NCBI GenBank assembly: GCA_964423865.1 | Contig: CAYRGN010000016.1 | Location: 5,405 to 69,404 of the forward strand | Direction: 5' to 3' | From: Leadbetterella sp964423865 | Lineage (GTDB): Bacteria; Bacteroidota; Bacteroidia; Cytophagales; Spirosomataceae | DNA length: 64,000 nucleotides | In this document: piece by piece, positions 1 through 8,466 of the stretch | Layout: each line of letters opens with the position of its first letter | How positions within the stretch are numbered: the first letter of the stretch is position 1 | Notes under the pieces: generated by a model | What the model saw: only the letters and a program-made list of their open reading frames with translations | Told to the model about the DNA's origin: nothing | Database searches by the model: none | Program-made: the position numbers and the translations under genes

Positions 1-485
1 TGGTTAAAAATTACCGGTACTTTCAGCCATTGCATGATTTTATAGAATGTTTCGGCTGTAAATTTTTTAAAAAATGTATCGCTGCTGCGGTCGTCTCTTA
101 CGCCATACACCACAGCGGCCCCGTCCCTGAATTTTTCCAGCATGAGTACAATCGCCTGGATGTCGTCCTGGAGGTCGGCATCAATGGAGATATAGCAGTC
201 AAACTCCCCCCTGTATTCAAAAAGGCCGGCAAGAAGCGCGTTTTGATGTCCAAAATTTCTTGAGAGTTTTACGCCTAGTACCCGCGAATTTAGCGTAGCC
301 AGTCCTTCAATGATCTCCCACGTGGCGTCGCGGCTCCCGTCATTCACATAACAAATCCTACTTTCACTGCTGATAATGTTGTCGCTGATCAGGGTATCAT
401 AGAAAGCATTGAGCTTGTTATCTGTGAGGTGGAGAACAGCTTCTTCATTGTAACATGGCAGAACCAAAAGCAGTTTAGGTGTCAT
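1..485 (-). CDS. Family 2 glycosyltransferase (DPM1/GtrB-like), C-terminus cut by window edge
   Basis: The 161 visible residues are the N-terminal catalytic part of a GT-A fold family 2 glycosyltransferase. It opens with LLVLPCYNEE, has the nucleotide-binding YVNDGSRDATW stretch near residue 48, and the metal-binding SIDADLQDD motif near residue 100. Enzymes with this pattern move a sugar from a nucleotide sugar to polyprenyl phosphate at the cytoplasmic face, and usually end in one or two membrane helices, which would lie outside the window. The start is the ATG at 483-485; the gene runs leftward off the window. The sugar and acceptor cannot be read from the sequence. Confidence 0.85.
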   Translation of the reverse strand, partial: MTPKLLLVLPCYNEEAVLHLTDNKLNAFYDTLISDNIISSESRICYVNDGSRDATWEIIEGLATLNSRVLGVKLSRNFGHQNALLAGLFEYRGEFDCYISIDADLQDDIQAIVLMLEKFRDGAAVVYGVRDDRSSDTFFKKFTAETFYKIMQWLKVPVIFN

Positions 486-514
486 AGATACGTCTTAAAA
501 TTTTGGTAAAAATA

Positions 515-2689
515 TCACATTTTGGTGATAGTAAATTCAACCCGCCGGTTTTTCTTTCGGGCCTCTTCCGTAGAATTCCGCTGCAAGGGGCGGTATTGTC
601 CCCACGACTTCACCGCTATTCGGTCGGCCGAGATACGGCCGTCGGCCGTCAGGTAATTTTTCACGTTGGTAATTCTTTCTTCGGCCAGGCGGAAATTAAG
701 GTTGACGTCACCCTGGTTATCCGTATGCCCTTCCAAGAGGATTTCCATTCCCGGATTTTCCTCCATGATTTTCCGGATGCGGTTGAGTTCCACGTACGAT
801 TCATCCCGGAGATCGGCTTTGCTCTGGTCGAAATACACTTCTTTCAGCATCAGCTTTCGCCCCGCTTTGAGTACCAGGTCGGCGACACTTTCCGGCTCTT
901 TTTCCGCATTTTCTTTGCGGGCAGGCGATGCTGCCACCACGGTCTGTGGCGGCGCGGGCGGTGGCACTTCCTCCTCTTTGGCTAAGGGTGCCAGCTCGTA
1001 CACCTCCGCGAGTTCGGTGTACGCTTTCGTATCCCTCAGGTCTATGGTTTTCCGGAAGAAACTATACCCTGGCAGTTCGGCCCGTATCTCATAGATAAAC
1101 CCCGGCTGTAGCACAGTTCTGAAGAACCCGGATTCCTCATCCGAAATAAAATCTACCGGTTTCCCTGATCGTATAAGGGCGGTCTCCGGCCGGACTTCTC
1201 TCCCCGAACCCTTCTCTACAAACTTAAAGTCCAGCATCATTACCGCCTCTGGTTTTATACCCGGAAACAGCTTTACTTTAAAGAGGTCGTCCAGGCCCAG
1301 GGAGTTCTTAGCGGAGCTGAAATACGCGTATTCCCCGGATGCCGGAATGGAAATGTAGCCGTCAAAACGCGGGCTGTTGATATCCGGTCCCAGGTTCACC
1401 GGTTCACTCCAGCGCGTCCAGGTATCGTCAAGCCGGGTGGTCATAAAAAGGTCCATATCGCCGTATCCCGGGTGTCCGTTCGAATTAAAATAGAGGGTCT
1501 TATGGTCGGCCGCGAGAAAGGGAGACCCTTCATTGCCCGCGGTGTTGATCACCGGGCCGAGATTGACGGGTTTGGAATAGCGGTTTTCCCCCGTACGAAA
1601 AGAAACGTAAAGGTCCTTGTCGCCGTAGGTCTCTTTTCTGACCAGGCCCATGACCAAAAACTGTTCATCGGAACTCATGGAAAATTCCGTTTCCTTTTTG
1701 GTTCTCCGGTCTTGCTGGTTGTAGTAGTTAAGCGCTTCAAAATCTTCAATTTTCAAGGGACGTTTATTGACCCATTGATCGTTTTTCAGGCTGACTTTGG
1801 TCAGTCCCGCGTCGAACTTTCCCTTGGAAACCTCTACGTTCAGGGCGAAAATGCTTTTACCGTCCATGGCGATGGTAGCTGCCGCGTTTTTGGAGCTCTG
1901 GTGAATGGAAGTACCCATGTTCCGGGCAGGTTCCCATTCCCCCGATTTTGAAAGGGAAGACACCCACACGTCGAGACTGGGCGAGCCGTCCGCGTTCCTG
2001 GCGCCGTTGGTGAAGTTTTTGGGATGATCGAGGCGGGTAAAATACAGGTGCCGTCCGTCAGGTGAAACCAGGGGAGCTACTTCACTGTACCTGGAGTTAA
2101 CTGCCGCGCCCAGATTGATTTTTTCCAGGTCAGAGGGAAGCCCCTCCGCTACGTTTACCCGGGCCACGAAGGGTTCGCTGCTCCCCGATATCCCGATACA
2201 ATCGTATTCTTTGGAGCCTTTGTTCAGAGAGTGTACAATCAGGAGTTTAACGGCTACAATTTCTTCTTCCGTTTCCGGGATAATCTCGTTCCAGATGCCG
2301 GGTTTCCGGCGGGTATTGTTGCCGTTGTTCTCAAACAAGAGAATCTCCTTATTGTTTCGGGTGTAACCGAAAATGCGGCCCACCGCCCCCGGGCCCACCG
2401 TTTCCCCTACAATAATCTGTTTTACCCGGATGCCCTTTTCAAAACCCACTTTAATGTAATCTTCTCCGAAAGAGGTACCCGTGGGTCTCCAACTGCAAGC
2501 GGAACTGACCGCGAGGGGCAATACGCTGGGAGAACCCAGTATTTGCACGGCCCTGTACTTCGGCGAAGATTTCTCATCTACGGTTTCCGAAGATTTTTCC
2601 AGTACCTGACTGGCCCAAAGTACTTCCTGGGCGGAAAGCCTGACCGTAACGGCAAAGAAAAAGATCAATAGTGTAAACGACTTTATCAA
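515..2689 (-). CDS. PD40 beta-propeller protein with C-terminal OmpA peptidoglycan-binding domain
   Basis: This 724-residue protein has an N-terminal signal peptide ending near LSAQ, a central region (about 190-470) of WD40-like PD40 repeats (SPDGRHLYFTR, SSDEQFLVMG, AADHKTLYFNSNG), a short linker domain, a proline-rich stretch and a C-terminal OmpA domain (about 610-724) with YFDQSKADLR and EGHTDNQGD. OmpA domains bind peptidoglycan, so it is probably an envelope-anchored outer-membrane or periplasmic protein. Similar Bacteroidota proteins are linked to gliding/type IX secretion (PorE-like) or to envelope stability, but the sequence does not decide this. The start codon appears to be TTG (2687-2689), chosen because the signal peptide begins there and no in-frame ATG lies just upstream. 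Confidence 0.85.
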   Translation of the reverse strand: MIKSFTLLIFFFAVTVRLSAQEVLWASQVLEKSSETVDEKSSPKYRAVQILGSPSVLPLAVSSACSWRPTGTSFGEDYIKVGFEKGIRVKQIIVGETVGPGAVGRIFGYTRNNKEILLFENNGNNTRRKPGIWNEIIPETEEEIVAVKLLIVHSLNKGSKEYDCIGISGSSEPFVARVNVAEGLPSDLEKINLGAAVNSRYSEVAPLVSPDGRHLYFTRLDHPKNFTNGARNADGSPSLDVWVSSLSKSGEWEPARNMGTSIHQSSKNAAATIAMDGKSIFALNVEVSKGKFDAGLTKVSLKNDQWVNKRPLKIEDFEALNYYNQQDRRTKKETEFSMSSDEQFLVMGLVRKETYGDKDLYVSFRTGENRYSKPVNLGPVINTAGNEGSPFLAADHKTLYFNSNGHPGYGDMDLFMTTRLDDTWTRWSEPVNLGPDINSPRFDGYISIPASGEYAYFSSAKNSLGLDDLFKVKLFPGIKPEAVMMLDFKFVEKGSGREVRPETALIRSGKPVDFISDEESGFFRTVLQPGFIYEIRAELPGYSFFRKTIDLRDTKAYTELAEVYELAPLAKEEEVPPPAPPQTVVAASPARKENAEKEPESVADLVLKAGRKLMLKEVYFDQSKADLRDESYVELNRIRKIMEENPGMEILLEGHTDNQGDVNLNFRLAEERITNVKNYLTADGRISADRIAVKSWGQYRPLQRNSTEEARKKNRRVEFTITKM

Positions 2690-2814
2690 AACGAAAGACT
2701 TTGATATCCGGAAATTTCAGATACTCTTTTATATCTTTTAAAAGAGTCTCCTGTAAACTTCCTAACGGTAAAAAGAGGCGAAAGTTACTAATTTTATCCC
2801 TTAAATGAAACGAA

Positions 2815-2847
2815 AATGCGACCGGACAACGTATATCCGGTCGCATT
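2815..2847. terminator. Bidirectional hairpin terminator between etfA and the OmpA gene
   Basis: A perfect 12-bp inverted repeat (arms 2815-2826 and 2836-2847, core GCGACCGG, 9-nt loop) is followed by a T-rich run on the plus strand and by an A/T-rich run on the minus strand. It lies downstream of etfA and upstream of the OmpA gene on the minus strand, so it probably ends the etfBA transcript. Confidence 0.7.
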
Positions 2848-2937
2848 GGTTTATTTATTTTCGCCCCGGACTGCGTCCAGGGCTATTCGTGTTATGTCCC
2901 TACGGGACAGTTAGGAGGAACTCCGAACCCGGAATGA

Positions 2938-3888
2938 TCATAACGCCTTCACCGCCGCAGTCAGTTTCGGCAACACCTCGAACACATCTCCCACGATACC
3001 GTAATCGGCCGCTTTGAAGAAGGGCGCTTCCGGGTCTTTGTTGATCACCACAATTACTTTGGAAGAGTTCACGCCGGCCAGGTGCTGTATGGCTCCTGAA
3101 ATGCCGCAGGCGATATAGAGATTAGGCGCTACTTTTACGCCGGTTTGTCCTACGTGTTCGTGGTGCGGGCGCCAGTCGAGGTCAGACACCGGTTTGGAGC
3201 AGGCGGTAGCTGCGCCCAGGGCTTCTGCCAGGTCAAGCAGGGGTTGCCAATGTTCCGCGCCCTTCATGCCTCTTCCGCCGGAAACCACAATGTCGGCTTC
3301 GGGGAGAGAGACGGCGCCGGACGCCTTTTCTACGGATACCACGCGGGCGGTACCGTCTTCCCCGGAGGTATCCACACTGAGGGTTTCTACGGGTGCGGTT
3401 TCCTGGGTAGGCACCACTTCTATGACATTCTTTTTAATGGCTAAGAGGCGAACGGGGGTGGTGATACCGGTTTGCGCAAAGGCTTTCCCGGAAAAAATGC
3501 TGCGGGTTACGGTAAACCCGGAAGACGTATCGGGAAGAGCGGTTACGTTCCCTGCAAAACCGGCTTTTAAGGCGGCAGCGGCACGGGCCAGCACGGCATC
3601 GGCCAGGGCCGATTTGGCGGCAACCACCACAGTTGCCCCGGTACTTTTCACCACTTCGGTGACAATTCGGGCGTACGCCATACTGTTTTCCTCTTTTTTC
3701 ACATACAGTACTTTAGCCGCGCCAAAGTTCCCGGCACGGGCCAGTTCTCCTTCCGGGGCCTCGCCTATGGCCAGAACGGTAGCGCTTCCGCCACTCTGGG
3801 CCGCAACCTGCGCACCGTAGAAGATAGCTTCCTGTGTATTTTTTTTGATACTGCCGTCTGCAAGTTCGGCCAATATTAATACATTCAT
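2938..3888 (-). CDS. etfA: Electron transfer flavoprotein alpha subunit
   Basis: This 316-residue protein is the FAD-binding alpha subunit of electron transfer flavoprotein, the soluble carrier that takes electrons from acyl-CoA dehydrogenases and passes them to ETF:quinone oxidoreductase. The N-terminal half is an adenine-nucleotide-hydrolase-like fold (MNVLILAELADG). The C-terminal FAD domain (about 195-316) shows VVSGGRGMKG, the HEHVGQTG loop, SGAIQHLAGV and NKDPEAPFFKAADYGIVGD, all expected of the family. It is 21 bp downstream of etfB on the same strand, the usual order, and ends before a strong hairpin. Confidence 0.97.
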   Translation of the reverse strand: MNVLILAELADGSIKKNTQEAIFYGAQVAAQSGGSATVLAIGEAPEGELARAGNFGAAKVLYVKKEENSMAYARIVTEVVKSTGATVVVAAKSALADAVLARAAAALKAGFAGNVTALPDTSSGFTVTRSIFSGKAFAQTGITTPVRLLAIKKNVIEVVPTQETAPVETLSVDTSGEDGTARVVSVEKASGAVSLPEADIVVSGGRGMKGAEHWQPLLDLAEALGAATACSKPVSDLDWRPHHEHVGQTGVKVAPNLYIACGISGAIQHLAGVNSSKVIVVINKDPEAPFFKAADYGIVGDVFEVLPKLTAAVKAL

Positions 3889-3909
3889 GATCTTTAGATT
3901 TAATGGATT

Positions 3910-4644
3910 TTACAACACTTTGGCTTCGGTTTGCAGCAAACGGATCAGGCTGCCGGCCTCCTCTGCCGGGATCATTTTCACAGTTCCCTTGGCCGGTGGC
4001 AACGTATACAAGCTAATGTCGGTCAGCGGTTCCGAAGAAGGGGCCACCACCGCCAGGGGCTTGGTTCTAGCGCCCATGATTCCTCTCATGCTCGGAATTT
4101 TCCATTCCGCGATAGGCTCCTGGCAACCCAAGACCACCGGAAGTGAGGTCTCCAGCTTTTCCTTTCCTCCCTCAATTTCTTTTGAAATCAATACTTTATT
4201 CCCCTCCAGGTTCAGTTCCATCACCGGGGAGAAAGAGGGAATGCCCAACATTTCACCTACCATGCCGTGTACTACCCCCGAGTTATAGTCGGTGGTTTCC
4301 CGACCCATCAGGATAAGATCAAACCCCTTATCGCGGGCATAAGCCGCGATTTCAGAGGCTACAAAATAAGAATCGGAGGGTTCGGCGTCGATCCGAACCG
4401 CGTCATCGGCCCCTATGGCCAGCGCCTTGCGGATCTGGGGTTCGGCATCGACCTGGCCTACGTTCAGCACGGTTACGGTACCGCCGAGGGCTTCCTTCAG
4501 TTCTACGGCACGGGCCAGGGCGTAATCGTCGTACGGACCAATGATATATTGAATTCCTGCTTTAGCTAACCGGGTATTCCCCTCCTCGAAAGCGATTCGG
4601 GCAGTGGTATCCGGCACACTCGATATACAAACCAAAATTTTCAT
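3910..4644 (-). CDS. etfB: Electron transfer flavoprotein beta subunit
   Basis: This 244-residue protein is the beta subunit of electron transfer flavoprotein. It has the family N-terminus KILVCISSVPDT, the DDYALARAVELKE segment and the AMP-binding/recognition-loop region GRETTDYNSGVVHGMVGE. It forms the heterodimer with the product of etfA, encoded 21 bp downstream, and serves fatty-acid or branched-chain amino-acid oxidation. Transcription probably starts within the intergenic region shared with the TPR-ansA unit, which carries a long palindrome. Confidence 0.97.
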   Translation of the reverse strand: MKILVCISSVPDTTARIAFEEGNTRLAKAGIQYIIGPYDDYALARAVELKEALGGTVTVLNVGQVDAEPQIRKALAIGADDAVRIDAEPSDSYFVASEIAAYARDKGFDLILMGRETTDYNSGVVHGMVGEMLGIPSFSPVMELNLEGNKVLISKEIEGGKEKLETSLPVVLGCQEPIAEWKIPSMRGIMGARTKPLAVVAPSSEPLTDISLYTLPPAKGTVKMIPAEEAGSLIRLLQTEAKVL

Positions 4645-4663
4645 AACTTTTGCGTAATTGTTG

Positions 4664-4671
4664 TACTTTTG
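4664..4671 (+). promoter_or_regulatory. Candidate -7 box for the TPR-ansA operon
   Basis: TACTTTTG matches the Bacteroidota -7 consensus TAnnTTTG about 66 bp before the TPR start. No convincing -33 TTTG is visible, so this is a motif match only. Confidence 0.35.
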
Positions 4672-4686
4672 AATCGGATATTTAAA

Positions 4687-4710
4687 AAATGTTATGCATG
4701 CATAACATTT
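4687..4710. promoter_or_regulatory. 24-bp perfect palindrome, candidate operator between etfB and the TPR-ansA genes
   Basis: The sequence is a perfect dyad with half-site AAATGTTATGCA, centred between 4698 and 4699, in the divergent promoter region. It lies just downstream of a TAnnTTTG box on the plus strand and about where the minus-strand transcript would start. A palindrome of this length fits a dimeric repressor such as a TetR- or MarR-family protein. No regulator gene is adjacent, so the binding protein is unknown. Confidence 0.6.
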
Positions 4711-4711
4711 A

Positions 4712-4719
4712 CAAAACTA
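4712..4719 (-). promoter_or_regulatory. Candidate -7 box for etfBA
   Basis: Read on the minus strand, the sequence is TAGTTTTG, a match to TAnnTTTG, with a TTG about 20 nt upstream. Its predicted start site would fall inside the 24-bp palindrome. Confidence 0.35.
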
Positions 4720-4736
4720 CAGGTCATCTTCAAACA

Positions 4737-5063
4737 ATGCAAGCACAAAGAATAAAATATTTACAAGAAGAAATTGAAAATTTCCCGGACGATCCTTTTA
4801 ACTATTACGCGTTGGCGCTGGAGTATGCCGGCGGGGAAAAAGCCGGGGTTCTCTTTGAAAAGTTATTACACGATTTCCCTTCTTACCTGCCGGTGTATTA
4901 CCAGGCCGCCAATTACTTCTTTGAGCAGGGAGATTATCCCCGGGCGGAATCCCTGTTCCTGTCCGGTATTTCCCTGGCGGAAAAGCAGGGAAACGCAAAA
5001 ACCCTGAGGGAGTTGAAATCCAGTTATTCCATTTTTAAAGCGGAGACCGATGACGAATTCTGA
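4737..5063 (+). CDS. Small tetratricopeptide-repeat protein
   Basis: The start was placed at ATG 4737 (MQAQRIKYLQEEIENFPDD). The longer frame would begin inside the palindromic operator at 4689 and adds residues with no TPR character. The 108-residue product has TPR-like helices (NYYALALEYAGGEKAGVLFEKLLHDFP and YYQAANYFFEQGDYPRAESLFL patterns, split here as helix pairs about 17-45 and 50-80). It probably acts as a cytoplasmic scaffold; no catalytic motif is present. Its last 14 bases overlap the start of ansA, so the two are translationally coupled. The partner is unknown. Confidence 0.75.
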   Translation: MQAQRIKYLQEEIENFPDDPFNYYALALEYAGGEKAGVLFEKLLHDFPSYLPVYYQAANYFFEQGDYPRAESLFLSGISLAEKQGNAKTLRELKSSYSIFKAETDDEF

Positions 5064-6102
5064 CCCCATTACCATCAAGACGGGTGCAGACAGCCGTATC
5101 CTTATCATCTACACGGGCGGCACCCTGGGCATGGTCTTTGACGAACAGAAAAGGACGCTCGTTCCTTTCCGCTTCCACGATACCCTCCAAAAACTACCCG
5201 AGCTGAGCCATCTCGTGCCTGCCATTCACCTGGTTTCCTTTGAGAAACCGATAGACTCTTCTGACGTCACGGCCGACATTTACCTGCTCCTGGCGGGCAT
5301 TATAGAGAAGCATTATGGTGCATACGACGGATTTGTGATCATTCACGGTACGGATACCATGGCTTTTACCGCCTCGGCCCTGAGCTTCCTGATTCATAAC
5401 CCTCAGAAGCCCATTGTATTCACCGGCGCCCAGCTCCCCATCGGTATCCCCCGCACAGACGCCCGCGAGAACCTCATCACCAGCATTGAGATTGCCGCCG
5501 CGCGCCTGCACGACAAGGCGGTGGTGCCGGAGGTTTGTATCTATTTTAACGGGCGATTACTGCGGGGTAACAGGGCTCGCAAGCGGGAAAGCAGCCAGTT
5601 TGACGCGTTTGATTCCGAGAACTATCCTTACCTGGCGGAAATCGGGGTACACATCGAATACAATTTCCGGCATATCCGTTACAATGAGGGACAGACCCGG
5701 TTTTACAATTCCTTGTCTGACCAGGTGAGCATGCTGACCCTTTTCCCCGGTATCAGCCGGGAAATCCTGAGAAAACACCTTTTGCACGAATCTACCCGTG
5801 GAATAATTCTACTCACGTACGGTTCCGGCAACGCCCCTTCCGCCGACTGGTTCATTGAGACCCTGAAAGAGGGCATTGATTCCGGCAAAGCGGTACTCAA
5901 CATCACCCAATGTACGGGGGGAAAAGTCATCATGGGCAAATATGCCTCCAGCCGTCGCCTCCTTGACATCGGTGTGATCTCGGGTTCCGACATGACCCCG
6001 GAGGCAGCCGTAGGCAAAATGATGTGGGGGCTGGCCCTGCCCGGCGCGCCCCTTAAAGAAATTTTTAACCAAAACCTGGCAGGAGAGATTTCTTTACCTT
6101 AA
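5050..6102 (+). CDS. ansA: Type I (cytoplasmic) L-asparaginase
   Basis: This 350-residue protein hydrolyses L-asparagine to aspartate and ammonia. It shows the first active-site loop IIYTGGTLGM (about residues 18-27) with the nucleophilic Thr, and the second catalytic block IHGTDTMAFTASALSFL (about 97-113). There is no signal peptide, which together with the length fits the cytoplasmic type I enzyme rather than the periplasmic type II. The start overlaps the upstream TPR gene by 14 bp, and the gene ends at the promoter of tRNA-Ser. Confidence 0.93.
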   Translation: MTNSDPITIKTGADSRILIIYTGGTLGMVFDEQKRTLVPFRFHDTLQKLPELSHLVPAIHLVSFEKPIDSSDVTADIYLLLAGIIEKHYGAYDGFVIIHGTDTMAFTASALSFLIHNPQKPIVFTGAQLPIGIPRTDARENLITSIEIAAARLHDKAVVPEVCIYFNGRLLRGNRARKRESSQFDAFDSENYPYLAEIGVHIEYNFRHIRYNEGQTRFYNSLSDQVSMLTLFPGISREILRKHLLHESTRGIILLTYGSGNAPSADWFIETLKEGIDSGKAVLNITQCTGGKVIMGKYASSRRLLDIGVISGSDMTPEAAVGKMMWGLALPGAPLKEIFNQNLAGEISLP

Positions 6103-6107
6103 TTTTG
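6100..6107 (+). promoter_or_regulatory. Candidate -7 box for tRNA-Ser
   Basis: TAATTTTG matches TAnnTTTG, begins inside the ansA stop codon and lies 13 nt before the tRNA. The -33 element is not clear. Confidence 0.4.
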
Positions 6108-6120
6108 CACTCCGATACAC

Positions 6121-6207
6121 AGAGAGGTGTCCGAGTGGTTGAAGGAGCTACCCTGGAAAGGTAGTATACGGGTAACTGTATCGAGGGTTCGAATCCCTTC
6201 CTCTCTG
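6121..6207 (+). tRNA. tRNA-Ser (anticodon GGA)
   Basis: The sequence folds into a cloverleaf. The acceptor stem AGAGAGG pairs with CCTCTCT, the anticodon loop is CTGGAAA with GGA at 6155-6157, the variable arm is long as expected for serine, and the T arm is GAGGGTTCGAATCCCTT. The discriminator is G and the CCA end is not encoded. Confidence 0.95.
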
Positions 6208-6480
6208 CAAATGGCTGTAAATTTTATAATCTACGGCCTTTTTTATTTGTAAATCACTGTATATCATTAGGTTAACTTTTTTAAACAAAGTGTTCGGCAC
6301 TCTATTTTTATAGCATCCAGTGCAAAATCTATTCTTACGAATAAATATACCAATCTTCTTATTATAAGTAATTTATAAATAAAAAGAGATTGGTTACAAG
6401 AAATCAACTATTGGAATAATTATGTACAAAACAGGTGATAGTTGAGGGGATTCGAACACCATATAAGCACGCTACTGGTT
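6208..6480. other. A+T-rich spacer downstream of tRNA-Ser
   Basis: No gene is visible. On the minus strand around 6440-6461 there is a T-arm-like string GTTCGAATCCCC, but no acceptor, D or anticodon arm can be built around it. It may be a decayed tRNA end left by an insertion. Confidence 0.5.
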
Positions 6481-7671
6481 TTAATACAAAAATCCGAAAA
6501 TCCAGAGAGGAAGCTGTGACACAGGATATTCCGTATCATCGGCTACGACATAACCATTGGGAATATGCTGCAGTTGTTTATTGCCTTTACTTTTGCCACC
6601 CACTTCAAAAACATAATTTTCGTCAACCATGAAATCGCCGTGTGACGGATAGCTCAGTTGATGGCCTACCCGAAGCTGGGAGGCGAAGAAAGTTTCGCGT
6701 AGGTTACCTTTGTCAGGCTCGCCGGGATAAAGTGCATAGGCTAGGTTTGTGTTGTCAAGGTAAATTTTCTCCGGCTTTTGCAGAATAGCAACGCTGATCC
6801 CGGCAGGGTAAAGCTGACGAATAAGCCTTGCCTGTTCCAGAAAATGAAGGTAAGAGTTCACGGTGTTCCGATGTATATCGCTTTTTTCAGCCAGCATTTT
6901 TAAGTTGGGCTTAAAAGGTACATTGGCTGATAGGACATATAGTAACTGAAGCATTTTTTTTGCATTGCGGATATCGAAGTCGTGAAGCTCGGCCATGTCA
7001 TATTCCACAATGGTACGGATAAGCTGGTTGAGCCGGCTGTTATAGCCTTCTTTATCCTCCAGTGAAAAGGGATAATAGCCAAACTGCAGGTAATCACGGA
7101 AATGCTGTAATGGTCTGAAGTCAGTGGGAAAGTTACGGCGCCATTCCCGGGCACGAGATATCAGCGTATCCAAAGAAATGGGATGAAAGGCCCCTATCTC
7201 TGAAAATTCAAGGAATTCCCGGTAGGAAAGGCCGAACAGTTCGTACACAAGGGCACGACGACTCAGATCAGCTTCTTGTCGGACAATGTCGATAATCGAT
7301 GAACCGGTGAAGACAATACTCAAATCGGGATAAAAATCATACAGATTTTTGATGTGGGCACTCCATGCCGGGTACTTATGCACTTCATCGAGAAACAAAT
7401 ATTTTCCGCCCTGCCGGTAGAATTTCTCCACTACTTGAGAAAGCAGATGCACGGTAAAATAAAGATCATCCAGTGAAAAATAAGCTGCCACTGTCGGCGG
7501 TAGATCAAGGGACTTCAGCCGCTGAAGCAACATAGTGGTCTTTCCGGTGCCGCGAGCTCCTTTAATTCCTATTAAACGGTTTTTCCAGTTTACCTGATCG
7601 AAAAGGTATCGGCGTTTCAGGGAAAGAGTACGCGTAACCAAACCTTCTGATTGCTGAAGTAGTTTTTCCAT
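6481..7671 (-). CDS. AAA family ATPase of the AAA_14/DUF4143 type
   Basis: The 396-residue product has a Walker A motif GARGTGKTT near residue 36, a Walker B strand YLFLDEVHKYPAW near residue 88, a sensor-1-like VFTGSSI, and a C-terminal region with the DUF4143 signature (ARLIRQLYPAG, KIYLDNTNLAYAL, FFASQLR, DENYVFEVGGK). These proteins are common solitary accessory genes of bacteria and archaea; their cellular role is not established. The start at 7671 (MEKLLQQ) is preferred. The longer frame starts at 7692 and would run through the inverted copy of a 10-bp repeat. The gene stands alone in A+T-rich DNA, which suggests horizontal acquisition. Confidence 0.85.
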   Translation of the reverse strand: MEKLLQQSEGLVTRTLSLKRRYLFDQVNWKNRLIGIKGARGTGKTTMLLQRLKSLDLPPTVAAYFSLDDLYFTVHLLSQVVEKFYRQGGKYLFLDEVHKYPAWSAHIKNLYDFYPDLSIVFTGSSIIDIVRQEADLSRRALVYELFGLSYREFLEFSEIGAFHPISLDTLISRAREWRRNFPTDFRPLQHFRDYLQFGYYPFSLEDKEGYNSRLNQLIRTIVEYDMAELHDFDIRNAKKMLQLLYVLSANVPFKPNLKMLAEKSDIHRNTVNSYLHFLEQARLIRQLYPAGISVAILQKPEKIYLDNTNLAYALYPGEPDKGNLRETFFASQLRVGHQLSYPSHGDFMVDENYVFEVGGKSKGNKQLQHIPNGYVVADDTEYPVSQLPLWIFGFLY

Positions 7672-7673
7672 CT

Positions 7674-7724
7674 TGCACTTTTTAATATGCAAATATACTC
7701 AAAAAGTGCATATCAAAAAGTGCA
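7674..7724. promoter_or_regulatory. Three copies of AAAAAGTGCA upstream of the AAA ATPase
   Basis: The motif AAAAAGTGCA occurs at 7701-7710 and 7715-7724 in direct orientation (14-bp period), and once inverted at 7674-7683, directly in front of the ATPase start. The clustering fits an operator, probably for autoregulation. The binding protein is not known. Confidence 0.5.
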
Positions 7725-8466
7725 TTAGTCATATTTCTCAAGAGCCTGAATTGAAGCCATATCAAGTTCTGGAACATCTGGGGAAGAGGTAGTTTACAAA
7801 TATTGCGAGACTATCTCCGTCCTCTTTTGAACGACAGGATAGTATATAAATGATCTACAGCGAAATGTTAAACAAATAAAGGAGTTAACACATTTGGTAC
7901 ACCTTTCTGATCTTTTTCGATTAGTATAATCAATTGGTTATTAATCATTCAAAAAAACAGCCAGAAACATCAAAAACGAAATCAGGTGTTCGACTGGAAC
8001 CCCCTGTAGCCTGCAAAAAGCCCGCTTCTTATAAAAGCGAGCTTTTTTATTTAGACTATTTAATAGAAGTAACTAAGGTAACCTTACTTGCCCTGTGTAC
8101 TTATGATGCTCATGAGCTGCTTTACTGTATTCGCTCATCTTCGGATACCTCCTATTCTGATTGGACAGGGTGATTAACACCCCTATCCTATTTCATTGTC
8201 ATTCCCACAATAAAGTATATCCAAATAAGTCTTCCAACCTATTTCTCCGCTTCGCACTTATTATCCCTTTTTCATTCTACAACGGTATAGTGTTACTCCC
8301 GCAACGAAAGGGTTGACAGAGGATATCCTTGAGACTGATAAATATATCCGTGCCTTGTATAAATCCTTTCTACCACTTTTAATTAACTTTGTATTCAGCG
8401 TGTCGCAATTCAGGGCCTCGTGCTGTATGCTGTACAGTACCCTTTACGGCGTCAGCCAGATGATCA
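7725..8466. other. Long intergenic region without a convincing gene
   Basis: Only short open frames with no recognisable protein character occur between the ATPase and the SRPBCC gene. The one structured element is the hairpin at 8015-8047. The stretch is A+T-rich and looks like eroded accessory DNA. Confidence 0.5.
8015..8047. terminator. Hairpin terminator in the 7.7-8.5 kb gap
   Basis: Arms 8015-8027 and 8035-8047 pair at 12 of 13 positions (core AAGCCCGCTT) and end in a T run. The T-arm-like GTTCGACTGGAAC 25 bp upstream suggests the terminator may once have followed a tRNA gene that is now lost; no tRNA can be folded. Confidence 0.5.

Noticed and set aside
4689..4736. Longer N-terminal extension of the TPR protein
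   Set aside because: It would start within the 24-bp palindrome and adds residues unlike a TPR.
6435..6465. A T-arm-like string on the minus strand (GTTCGAATCCCC) suggesting a tRNA gene
   Set aside because: No acceptor, D or anticodon arm can be drawn around it, and the T-stem itself pairs poorly. At most a tRNA remnant.
7934..8173. 79-codon open frame between the ATPase and SRPBCC genes
   Set aside because: It runs through a hairpin terminator and has no protein-family character.
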